Positions 7,642-15,071 of a stretch of DNA of 15,908 nucleotides are shown here, in pieces (position 1 is the stretch's first letter; every line of letters starts with the position of its first letter). The DNA is from an uncultured Alphaproteobacteria bacterium (GTDB lineage: Bacteria; Pseudomonadota; Alphaproteobacteria; Puniceispirillales; Puniceispirillaceae). Location of the stretch: the NCBI GenBank assembly GCA_913042065.1, contig CAJWKB010000019.1, positions 1-15,908 of the forward strand. Direction: 5' to 3'. The notes below the pieces were generated by a model that was not told the DNA's origin, made no database searches, and saw nothing but the letters and a program-made list of their open reading frames with translations. Made by a program: the position numbers and the translations under genes.

Positions 7642-7955
7642 GAAAATAAAATCGAAAAGCTATTAAAAAATGCCATTTGGGCGTATCACCACCTATTTCA
7701 AATATTTGCTGCTAATCCACCAGAACCGAAGGCCGAATCCGATTTTTTCACGCGCTGATCGTAGCTGGTAGCGGCTGTGTTGTCGGCGCAGGTGACGGAT
7801 GTTAATGTCAGAAGAACAACCAAGCCTTTTTTGCCGCCGCCCTGACCCCGGAGCAGTTGGTGGCGCTTGGCGTTACCCCTATCAGCCACGACATCCGCAT
7901 TGCGATCAGTTCAGGACTAGCGAATTTTAACTCGTGTAAGAACAAAATAGCCTAA
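7642..7955 (+). pseudogene. nth: Decayed N-terminal fragment of endonuclease III (nth)
   Basis: No intact gene lies in this stretch. Reading the plus strand from 7642 gives LFQIFAANPPEPKAESDFF, then two stops (TGA 7756, TAG 7762), then LVAAVLSAQVTDVNVRRTTK. This is colinear with the endonuclease III N-terminus, which typically reads like NPEPKTELxxxNPxxLLVAVVLSAQATDVxVNKATK, with the same nine-residue gap between the two blocks. At the T run 7827-7832 one base is missing. In the next frame FFAAALTPEQLVALGVTP continues the match, followed by HDIRIAISSGLANFNSCKNKIA (7899-7952), echoing the family's yIKTIGLFNTKAKNIIA segment. The match ends at TAA 7953 against the 3' end of the neighbouring gene. 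The helix-hairpin-helix, catalytic Lys/Asp and iron-sulfur cysteines are absent. Identification rests on recalled family sequences, but the colinear order makes it fairly secure. Confidence 0.75.
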
Positions 7956-8761
7956 ACATTGAGGTCAAGTAGCGTTCCAATCTGTTGCTGGCAGATTTCT
8001 TCATCCAAAGTCTGGTGGACGAATGGCGGGCGCCAGGCCCAACCGGTAACAATATAGTCATCACCACTCAGATAAAGATAGAAATCAGTCACACAGGATG
8101 CCAGCCGGTACTGCCAGATTACGACATCGGCGTCAGTGCGCTCAAAATCTGGCAGGCCTAGACGGGTGCCAAGATCGTCAATGGTTTGCCCAACAATTGT
8201 TTGGGGATGGATCGGGTCAGGCCCCTTCGGCGGTTCGTTAACGACGACCGGTTCCCGAGCATCCTCGTCAATTGGCTGTATTGCGGCAAGATCGATTTCA
8301 TCAAGTGCGTCTTTTAGAGTGATTATGGACTCGCTTTCAACAGTCGTTTTTCTATTTGATTTGGCAAGGTTGGCGATTTGCAACACACTGCTATCGGCTG
8401 ACTTTGCACCGTCTACACCTGTTTCTTCAGCTGGCACCGATGGTTCACCAGTTTCATCCTCATTTAGGTCCAACGCCTCAATGGTTGCAGGTGATAATGT
8501 GGTTATGATTAGCCCTTCTGGCTCGGCCACAAAGTTCTGCGTTTTTTCTTTAACAGCCGCGTCGGCATCAAGGCTGTTTTCGCCAGCGTCAATGCTAGCT
8601 TCCTGCCATTTGACGTCGACATTCGCAGTTTCATCCTGTGAGGCACCAGAAATTGAGGGAAGTCTAATTTTCAAAGTCTGCAGATCTGCTTGAATATTGG
8701 TTTGTGGTTGACAGGCCGCGATCGGAAAAGCCATCAACACGAAACCTAAGAAACGGTGCAT
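7952..8761 (-). CDS. Acidic lipoprotein of unknown function
   Basis: A 269-residue protein beginning MHRFLGFVLMAFPIAAC. The short hydrophobic signal ends in a lipobox (I-A-A-C, Cys17), so it should be lipidated and membrane-anchored. Residues from about 25 to 185 are low-complexity, acidic and Asp/Glu/Ala/Ser-rich, and look disordered. A compact C-terminal domain (about 186-269) contains IVGQTIDDLGTRLGLPDF, IWQYRLASCVTDFYLYL and WAWRPPF. This pattern (a hydrophobic start, a GxPxF turn, then WQY and a Cys) resembles small alphaproteobacterial envelope domains with a BamE/SmpA-like look, but I cannot assign a family. The gene stands alone on the minus strand, divergent from the kinase gene at 8959. 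Its stop overlaps the end of the nth relic. The ribosome binding site is weak (AAGAGA, far from the ATG). Confidence 0.8.
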   Translation of the reverse strand: MHRFLGFVLMAFPIAACQPQTNIQADLQTLKIRLPSISGASQDETANVDVKWQEASIDAGENSLDADAAVKEKTQNFVAEPEGLIITTLSPATIEALDLNEDETGEPSVPAEETGVDGAKSADSSVLQIANLAKSNRKTTVESESIITLKDALDEIDLAAIQPIDEDAREPVVVNEPPKGPDPIHPQTIVGQTIDDLGTRLGLPDFERTDADVVIWQYRLASCVTDFYLYLSGDDYIVTGWAWRPPFVHQTLDEEICQQQIGTLLDLNV

Positions 8762-8801
8762 TATTAAGATATCTCTTTCTTAGTCTTGTTGACGGGTCGT
8801 T

Positions 8802-8831
8802 TTGTCTACATAATCAGCTAAAGCATATAAT
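8802..8831 (+). promoter_or_regulatory. Predicted sigma70-type promoter for the adenosine-kinase-like gene
   Basis: TTGTCT (8802-8807, 4 of 6 consensus) is followed by an 18-base spacer and a perfect TATAAT (8826-8831). Transcription would begin near 8838, leaving an untranslated leader of about 120 bases before the ATG at 8959. It lies in the 197-base divergent gap with the lipoprotein gene. I saw no equally good minus-strand promoter for the lipoprotein. Confidence 0.42.
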
Positions 8832-8958
8832 ACAGCTTCTATTCTGTCCAAACATCAAGTTTGAAAGGCAAGTTTACGCTTAATTTCTACCTTGTTGTAA
8901 ATGGGTGTTTTCGTTAGGATCTCGCTGTGTTGACACATGTTTTCGGTTTATGATTTTT

Positions 8959-9945
8959 ATGAAAAAGACGATTGATGTTTTGGCCGTTGGTAATGCCATT
9001 GTTGATGTCTTTGCCACCTGCGACGATGGCTTTCTTGATGAGCGTTCAATTGGCAAGGGAATGATGAATCTAATCGATGCAGAGCGCTCCGCTGCATTGT
9101 ATGCGGATCTCGGAAAAAGCGAGAAAATGTCGGGTGGGTCGGCAGCGAACACAGCGGTTGGCATCGCGGCCATCGGCGGCGTATCGGCTTTTTCTGGACG
9201 CGTTCATGATGATCCGCTGGGCCATGTTTTCTGTGATGATATCAAGAACGCTTCAGTTACTTTCAATAATCCTCCTCATGTGGATGGTTCGCCAACAGCA
9301 TCGTCAATAATCTTCATCACACCTGACGCCATTCGTTCGATGAACACCTATCTGGGCGCCTGTATTGAATTTCAGCCAGAGGATATCCTTCGCAACGATG
9401 CTGCAGCGGCGAAAGTCATCTACCTTGAGGGATATTTATTTGATGCGCCCGCCGGCCCAGCAATTTTCGCCAGAGCCGCTGCGCTTGCTGCTGAATTTGG
9501 CTGTAAAATCTCTTTGTCACTGTCAGATCCCTGGTGTGCCGAACGGCACCGGGCGGCACTCACTGATTTTGTTAAAAACCATGTTGATATTCTTTTCTCC
9601 AACGAGCAAGAGGCGAGCAGTTTGTGTGAAGCCCCTGTTGAAGAGGCAATGGGGAAATTGATGGCGTGTGTTGGTGAGGTCATTGTAACGCACGGTGCAA
9701 AAGGAGCGTTTGTTGGTAACGGCTCCGACCATATTAAAGTGGCCGCGCGGCCGCTAGGTGAAGTCATTGACACTACTGGTGCCGGCGATCTTTTTGCTGC
9801 TGGCTATCTTTATGGTCGCACAAATGGGCATTCTCTGCAGGATTCGGCCATGATTGCCAGCATTGCGGCAGGCGAAATAATTTCGCATTTGGGTGCCCGC
9901 CCAGAGGTAAATCTTAGGGCGCTAGTCGCACAAACGTTCTCCTGA
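8959..9945 (+). CDS. Adenosine-kinase-like PfkB family kinase
   Basis: A 328-residue PfkB protein starting MKKTIDVLAVGNAIVDVFA, a typical start for the adenosine-kinase-like subgroup of Alphaproteobacteria. It has GGSAANTAVGIAAIGG (59-74) for substrate binding, SNEQEASSL in the ATP-site region, and the phosphotransfer motif DTTGAGDLFAAGY with catalytic D277. The likely role is ATP-dependent phosphorylation of adenosine or a related nucleoside; a sugar substrate is possible. The frame is open to a GTG at 8905, but the extra residues are Cys/Phe-rich and unlike the family, so the ATG at 8959 is chosen. An ATG at 8950 is an alternative, and neither has a clear Shine-Dalgarno sequence. It converges on maeB with 19 bases between stops and no visible terminator. 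It is only distantly similar to the PfkB protein of the nucleoside operon. Confidence 0.87.
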   Translation: MKKTIDVLAVGNAIVDVFATCDDGFLDERSIGKGMMNLIDAERSAALYADLGKSEKMSGGSAANTAVGIAAIGGVSAFSGRVHDDPLGHVFCDDIKNASVTFNNPPHVDGSPTASSIIFITPDAIRSMNTYLGACIEFQPEDILRNDAAAAKVIYLEGYLFDAPAGPAIFARAAALAAEFGCKISLSLSDPWCAERHRAALTDFVKNHVDILFSNEQEASSLCEAPVEEAMGKLMACVGEVIVTHGAKGAFVGNGSDHIKVAARPLGEVIDTTGAGDLFAAGYLYGRTNGHSLQDSAMIASIAAGEIISHLGARPEVNLRALVAQTFS

Positions 9946-9964
9946 TAGACCATGCTGGAGTTGA

Positions 9965-12229
9965 TCAGCGCAAAGCCTCGTAGGCCGCAAGCGAGGCCGC
10001 CTGCACAATGGCATTTACCGAAGCGCCCATCTGGACGATCTGAAACGGCTTTTCACCGCCGAGCATCATTGGACCGATCACTGACCCTTCGGCCAGTTTC
10101 TGCATCAATTTGAATGAAATATTGGCAGAGTGGAGTCCCGGCATTATTAGTATATTGGCAGGACCAGAAAGTCGACAGAATGGGTAGCGCTGCCGCATCA
10201 ACTGAAAATCAAGGGCTACATCCGCTGTCATTTCTCCATCATATTCAAATTCCGGATTGCGCTCATCAAGGATCTTGATGGCGCGTCGCGCTTCAGCACT
10301 AATCAGTGATTCTGGATTGCCAAAATTAGTGAAGGACAAAATCGCAACGCGGGGGGTATGACCCATCTGTCTAGCTTTGGCCGCGATTGCCTCGGCAATG
10401 TCAGCTAATTGTTCTCCAGTTGGGCGCTCATTGACCGAGACGTCGCCGACAAAAAGAGTCCGCCCACGTGAAATTATCATCGAGGTAGCTACAAAGTCAC
10501 TATCAACCCTTGGCCCTATTACACGTGTGACATGCTCAAAACTTGTTCGGAATGATCGTGTCAGGCCGGTGACCATGGAGTCGGCGTGACCCTGAACAAC
10601 CATACAGGCAGCGAATATATTTCTGTCAAGATTAACCATTCGCTGGCAATCCCGCCTAAGCGCACCCTGGCGCTGCAGCTTTTCATAAAGAAAATCTATA
10701 TAGATTTCGTTGTGATCAGAAATCTTGGCATTCGTTATGGGAATAGTTTCAGCACCCTCAAGGCCAAGTCGCTCGATTTTTTCGATGATTCGATGTTCAC
10801 GGCCAACAAGGATAGGTTCGCCATATCCAGCGTTGCGGAACGCAAGGGCAGCACGGATCACCCGCTCCTCGTCACCTTCGGCAAAAACAACACGTTTCCG
10901 GTTGGCGGCAATCCTGTCATAGATGGTTTGCAGCGTTGAAGCTGTCGGATCAAGTCGTGCTGAGAGATCTTTGCGATAGCCCTCGAGGTCCTTAATCGGT
11001 TTCTTGGCAATGCCGCTGTCCATTGCCGCTTTTGCAACCGCTGCCGAGACTGCCACAATCAACCGCGGATCAAAAGGTGCCGGAATAATATAATCCTCAC
11101 CATATTGAAGCGCCTGTTCACCATAGGCTTCAGCCACTGACTCGGGAACATCCTCACGCGCCAGTAGGGCGATCGCGTTGGCTGCAGCAATTTTCATTTC
11201 TTCATTTATTTTGCTTGCGCGTACATCGAGTGCACCACGGAAGATGTAGGGAAAGCCAAGAACGTTGTTTACTTGATTAGGAAAGTCCGAGCGCCCTGTT
11301 GCAATTATCGCGTCGGGGCGGACAGACTTGACTTCATCCGGCATGATTTCGGGAACTGGGTTAGCCATAGCAAAAATGACAGGCCGGTCAGCCATTTTTT
11401 TGACCATTTCCGTGGTCAGTGCACCGGCTGCCGAAAGTCCGAGGAAGACATCTGCGCCCTCAAGTGCTTCAGACAGCGAACGCACCTCGGTTCGCACTGC
11501 ATGCGCTGATTTCCATTGGTTCATTGACTCGTCACGCCCCTGATAGACGGGCCCTGCACGGTCACAGATGATCACATTTTCATGTGGCACCCCCATCGTT
11601 TTCAGAAGCTCTACGCAGGCTATTGCTGCCGCGCCAGCACCATTGCTGACTACCTTGATGCTTGTTAGCTCGCGTCCGGTGAGGTGTAGCGCGTTGATCA
11701 GACCTGCGGCAACAATGATCGCCGTTCCATGCTGATCGTCGTGAAAAACCGGAATTTCCATTTTTTCGCGCAGTTGCTGTTCGATGATGAAACATTCAGG
11801 TGCCTTGATGTCCTCTAGGTTGATACCACCAAAAGACGGCCCCATTAGTGAGACGGCTTTAATAAAAGCCTCGGTATCAGACGTATCGAGCTCCAGATCA
11901 ATCCCATCAATATCAGCAAACTTCTTGAATAGGACAGCCTTTCCCTCCATCACCGGCTTTGCCGCCGCTGCGCCGATGTCACCAAGCCCGAGAACCGCTG
12001 TGCCATTGGAAATGACAGCAACTAGGTTGCTTTTTGCCGTGTAGTCATAAGCGGTGTCCGGGTCTGCTTCTATTGCTAAGCAAGGGGCGGCTACGCCAGG
12101 TGAATACGCCAGCGAGAGATCATGCTGGCTTGTTAGTGGCTTGGTGGCGCTGATCTCGAGCTTGCCGGGGCGCCCATTTGAGTGAAAGGACAGCGCTTCT
12201 TTATCGAGGGTTTTGTTTTTTTTGCTCAT
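9965..12229 (-). CDS. maeB: NADP-dependent malic enzyme with C-terminal phosphotransacetylase-like domain
   Basis: A 754-residue fusion of the MaeB type, full length. The malic enzyme part (about 1-425) shows [12 protein letters not shown], catalytic-lysine region [11 protein letters not shown] (94-104), metal ligands E139 and D140 in [10 protein letters not shown], and D165 in [10 protein letters not shown]. It also has a dinucleotide-binding turn VVSNGAGAA (193-201) and [17 protein letters not shown] (about 311-327). The C-terminal part (about 440-754) resembles phosphate acetyltransferase ([31 protein letters not shown]). In known MaeB proteins this part is thought to be regulatory, with acetyl-CoA as effector, rather than catalytic. 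The enzyme converts malate to pyruvate and CO2 with NADP reduction, linking the TCA cycle to gluconeogenesis and NADPH supply. The ATG at 12229 has only a weak ribosome binding site (GAGACC). It is transcribed divergently from mutS. Confidence 0.95.
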   Translation of the reverse strand: MSKKNKTLDKEALSFHSNGRPGKLEISATKPLTSQHDLSLAYSPGVAAPCLAIEADPDTAYDYTAKSNLVAVISNGTAVLGLGDIGAAAAKPVMEGKAVLFKKFADIDGIDLELDTSDTEAFIKAVSLMGPSFGGINLEDIKAPECFIIEQQLREKMEIPVFHDDQHGTAIIVAAGLINALHLTGRELTSIKVVSNGAGAAAIACVELLKTMGVPHENVIICDRAGPVYQGRDESMNQWKSAHAVRTEVRSLSEALEGADVFLGLSAAGALTTEMVKKMADRPVIFAMANPVPEIMPDEVKSVRPDAIIATGRSDFPNQVNNVLGFPYIFRGALDVRASKINEEMKIAAANAIALLAREDVPESVAEAYGEQALQYGEDYIIPAPFDPRLIVAVSAAVAKAAMDSGIAKKPIKDLEGYRKDLSARLDPTASTLQTIYDRIAANRKRVVFAEGDEERVIRAALAFRNAGYGEPILVGREHRIIEKIERLGLEGAETIPITNAKISDHNEIYIDFLYEKLQRQGALRRDCQRMVNLDRNIFAACMVVQGHADSMVTGLTRSFRTSFEHVTRVIGPRVDSDFVATSMIISRGRTLFVGDVSVNERPTGEQLADIAEAIAAKARQMGHTPRVAILSFTNFGNPESLISAEARRAIKILDERNPEFEYDGEMTADVALDFQLMRQRYPFCRLSGPANILIMPGLHSANISFKLMQKLAEGSVIGPMMLGGEKPFQIVQMGASVNAIVQAASLAAYEALR

Positions 12230-12245
12230 GGGGTCTCGCGGGTGG

Positions 12246-12263
12246 GCGGCGTCAATGCGCCGC
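12246..12263 (-). promoter_or_regulatory. GC-rich hairpin in the presumed maeB leader
   Basis: GCGGCG (12246-12251) and CGCCGC (12258-12263) form a perfect six-pair stem around a six-base loop, 16 bases before the maeB start. On the minus strand it lies in the likely 5' untranslated region, where it could affect initiation. No U-run follows it on the maeB strand, so it is not a standard terminator. On the plus strand it precedes an A-rich stretch. Function is unknown. Confidence 0.3.
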
Positions 12264-12293
12264 TAGGTTAAAAAATCAAACATTACAAACGGG

Positions 12294-12327
12294 TTTTGAT
12301 TCAGTCCACCTTTATTGATGATCAAAA
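12294..12327. promoter_or_regulatory. Inverted repeat in the maeB-mutS divergent region
   Basis: TTTTGAT (12294-12300) and ATCAAAA (12321-12327) are perfect seven-base inverted arms with 20 bases between them. The repeat sits midway in the 163-base gap between the divergent starts of maeB and mutS, where operators would be expected. No consensus promoter could be placed with confidence on either strand here. The arms are AT-rich, so chance is a real possibility. Confidence 0.22.
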
Positions 12328-12392
12328 GTGAATGAAAGCCATTCTATCTTGGGGTAATGGTGCTACATTGTTGCAGAATCCAGGACTGAGAG

Positions 12393-15071
12393 ATGAACCA
12401 GACGCAACCAACCACAACATGGCGAAATGTAATGTCGCCGACACCGATGATCGCCCAGTATCTGGAGGTCAAGGAAAGCCAGCAGGATGCACTGCTGTTC
12501 TATCGTATGGGTGATTTTTACGAGATGTTTTTCGAGGATGCCGAAATCGGCGCTAAGGTTCTTGGTATTACTCTAACTAAACGAGGAAAAAGCAATGGTG
12601 ACGACATTCCGATGTGTGGGGTGCCGGTCCACGCAGTTGATGGCTATATGGCACGACTGATCAAGGCCGGCCATAGAGTTGCGCTTTGTGAGCAGGTCGA
12701 GGATCCCGCCACTCAGAAACAGCGGGGTGGCAAGGGGCCGCTCAAACGTGCTGTTGTCCGGGTGTTTACCCCGGGCACGCTGACTGAAGATGAACTGTTG
12801 TCGCCGCGCCAGCATAATTATCTGGCTGCCCTTGGCCGATCTGGCGAAACCATGGCGGTGGCTTGGGCCGACATGTCGACAGGTGATTTTATGGTCAAGG
12901 AGATCTCAGAGGCCAGTTTCGAAACGTTAATCGCCCAGCTTGACCCTTCCGAGCTCGTAGTGCCGAATATTTTTGTCTGTCCCGACTGGCTGGACGCGGC
13001 AGCTGTCTGCCTGTCAGTACAGGCGCCAGCGTTCTTTGACTCGGCATCGGGTCGCAAGATGCTCGAATCATTCTATCAGGTTAGCAGCCTCGACGGTTTT
13101 GGGGATTTTTCGCGAGCGATGTTGTCAGCTGCTGGCGCTCTTCTCAGCTATCTTGAAACAACACAGATTGGCAATATGCCACCGCTGAGCCGCCTGCAGA
13201 CAATTGGTGATGCTGCCCATATGGAAATTGATCCAGCAACCCGCCGGTCTCTGGAATTGACACGGACGCTTGCCGGTGAATCGCGAGGCAGTCTGCTTTA
13301 TGCGATTGATAGGACGGTGACCGCAGCTGGAGGCCGTCTGCTCGCTGAACGTCTGGCAGCGCCACTTGGCAATGCTGAGAGCATTGTCGATCGACATGAG
13401 CTGGTGGCTTGGTTTCTGCAACATATGGATATGTGCGAGCAGATCCGCTTAAAAATGGCTGGGCTGTCTGATATGGAACGGATTATGGCTCGCTTGTCGA
13501 TGGGGCATGGAGGTCCGCGTGATCTTTCCGGTCTTGCCAAAAGCCTCGCTAGCGCCAGCGAAATTGTCACCATTGCTACGAATGTGAGGGCGTTTGCTGA
13601 GCCGCCACAACTGCGCGTTCTTTTTAATGCTATCATGGTGCCTGCATCACTGGCTGATGAGCTCAGACCAGCGCTGGCTGATGATTTGCCCCTACTTGCA
13701 CGTGACGGTGGCCTCGTGCGCCGTGGCTATGATTCTGCGCTTGATAAGATTTTTGATCTTCGGGATGAAAGCCGCCGGCTGATCGCTGCGTTGGAGCAGC
13801 GCTATCGTGCCGAACTTGATGTTGCTTCGTTGAAAATCAAACATAATAATGTGCTTGGATACCACATTGATATCCGCGCCACTCATGTTGAAAAGCTGAT
13901 GCAGTCTGAGGAATTCATCCACCGACAGACGACAGCGCAGACGGTGCGATTCACCACAACCGAGCTTGCCGAGATGGAACGGGATATAGCTAGCTCATCG
14001 GAGCGTGCACTGGCCAAGGAGCTGGAGATTTTCGAGCACCTTCGCAGCACCGTGCTGCAACAGGCAGCGGCGATTACCAAGACGGCGCAGGCACTTGCCG
14101 CGATTGATGTTGCTTGTGCGTCGGCCCTTCTTGCCACGACCACCAACCAATGCCGTCCGGAAATCCGTACCACAGTCGATTTCCACATTGAGAAAGGCCG
14201 ACATCCGGTCATTGAGTCGATGCTGGATAGCTCAACCCCCTTTATCCCAAACGATTGTGATCTGGGTAAAGACAACAATTTGTGGCTTCTCACTGGCCCC
14301 AATATGGCAGGAAAATCTACTTTTTTGCGGCAAAACGCCCATATCACGATCATGGCGCAGGCTGGCATGTATGTGCCGGCAGAAGCGGCTGTGATAGGCA
14401 TTGTTGATCGTATTTTCAGCCGCGTTGGGGCGGCAGATGATCTGGCACGGGGGCGGTCTACTTTCATGGTCGAAATGATCGAGACAGCCGCAATCCTTAA
14501 TCGTGCCACCGATAGATCACTCGTTATTCTTGATGAAATTGGTCGTGGCACAGCCACCTATGATGGTTTGGCAATTGCCTGGGCAACGCTTGAGCATCTG
14601 CATGAAGTATCGGCATGCCGTACCCTGTTTGCTACGCACTATCATGAACTGACATCGCTACAGGACCAATTACAGCGGCTGCGTAGTTTCTCCATGCAGG
14701 TGCGTGATTGGCAGGGGTCTATCGTTTTTCTACACAAGGTTGTTTCCGGTTCGGCGGACCGCTCTTACGGGGTTCATGTCGCGCGCCTTGCCGGTCTGCC
14801 TGCCTCGGTCCTGCACCGGGCTGAACAGGTCCTGGATGAGCTTGAAGCTGGCCAGCATGGTGCGGTTGATACAAAGGTGATGAGTGATTCGCTGCCGCTC
14901 TTTGACAGGGTGAAGACCAACGGGCAGCAAAAGGCATTGTCGGCCGTTGCGCTGGACAAGGTGATTGAAACGCTGGATGAGATTCACCCTGATGCTCTGA
15001 CGCCAAGGGAGGCGCTGGAGATGATCTACAGGCTAAAGGAAATGCGAGCGGCAAAGGTTTGGGAGAGATGA
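12393..15071 (+). CDS. mutS: DNA mismatch repair protein MutS
   Basis: Full-length MutS of 892 residues. The N-terminal mismatch-recognition domain has FYRMGDFYEMF with the lesion-contacting F42-x-E44. The ATPase domain has Walker A GPNMAGKST (635-643), TFMVEMIETA, Walker B with D714-E715 (VILDEIGRG) and the conserved FATHYHELT. The C-terminal tail includes SLPLF (833-837), which resembles a beta-clamp-binding pentapeptide. It ends with the family's terminal HPDALTPREALEMIYRLKEM segment. The protein binds mispairs as a dimer and recruits MutL. The start at 12393 has AGGA with a seven-base spacer. A later in-frame ATG (Met14) is possible but less supported. It is divergent from maeB, and its stop overlaps the glnD start by four bases. 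Confidence 0.97.
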   Translation: MNQTQPTTTWRNVMSPTPMIAQYLEVKESQQDALLFYRMGDFYEMFFEDAEIGAKVLGITLTKRGKSNGDDIPMCGVPVHAVDGYMARLIKAGHRVALCEQVEDPATQKQRGGKGPLKRAVVRVFTPGTLTEDELLSPRQHNYLAALGRSGETMAVAWADMSTGDFMVKEISEASFETLIAQLDPSELVVPNIFVCPDWLDAAAVCLSVQAPAFFDSASGRKMLESFYQVSSLDGFGDFSRAMLSAAGALLSYLETTQIGNMPPLSRLQTIGDAAHMEIDPATRRSLELTRTLAGESRGSLLYAIDRTVTAAGGRLLAERLAAPLGNAESIVDRHELVAWFLQHMDMCEQIRLKMAGLSDMERIMARLSMGHGGPRDLSGLAKSLASASEIVTIATNVRAFAEPPQLRVLFNAIMVPASLADELRPALADDLPLLARDGGLVRRGYDSALDKIFDLRDESRRLIAALEQRYRAELDVASLKIKHNNVLGYHIDIRATHVEKLMQSEEFIHRQTTAQTVRFTTTELAEMERDIASSSERALAKELEIFEHLRSTVLQQAAAITKTAQALAAIDVACASALLATTTNQCRPEIRTTVDFHIEKGRHPVIESMLDSSTPFIPNDCDLGKDNNLWLLTGPNMAGKSTFLRQNAHITIMAQAGMYVPAEAAVIGIVDRIFSRVGAADDLARGRSTFMVEMIETAAILNRATDRSLVILDEIGRGTATYDGLAIAWATLEHLHEVSACRTLFATHYHELTSLQDQLQRLRSFSMQVRDWQGSIVFLHKVVSGSADRSYGVHVARLAGLPASVLHRAEQVLDELEAGQHGAVDTKVMSDSLPLFDRVKTNGQQKALSAVALDKVIETLDEIHPDALTPREALEMIYRLKEMRAAKVWER

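Noticed and set aside
7833..7872. GCCGCC and GGTGGC arms that could pair as a hairpin, with a six-T run nearby
   Set aside because: The T run precedes the stem on the plus strand and reads as A on the minus strand, so it is not an intrinsic terminator in either direction; the loop is also long.
7698..7889. Minus-strand 63-codon frame in the gene-poor gap
   Set aside because: It is antisense to the nth relic, has no recognisable similarity and is explained by the decayed gene on the other strand.
8930..8935. Perfect TTGACA on the plus strand just upstream of the adenosine-kinase-like gene
   Set aside because: A -10 element at normal spacing would fall at 8953-8958 (ATTTTT), a poor match, and transcription would begin after the preferred ATG. 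The TTGTCT/TATAAT pair at 8802-8831 fits better.
13883..14557. Minus-strand open frame of 224 codons opposite the mutS ATPase domain
   Set aside because: The opposite strand encodes highly conserved MutS motifs; the antisense product is Ser/Arg/Ala-rich with no recognisable family and no promoter or ribosome binding site noted.
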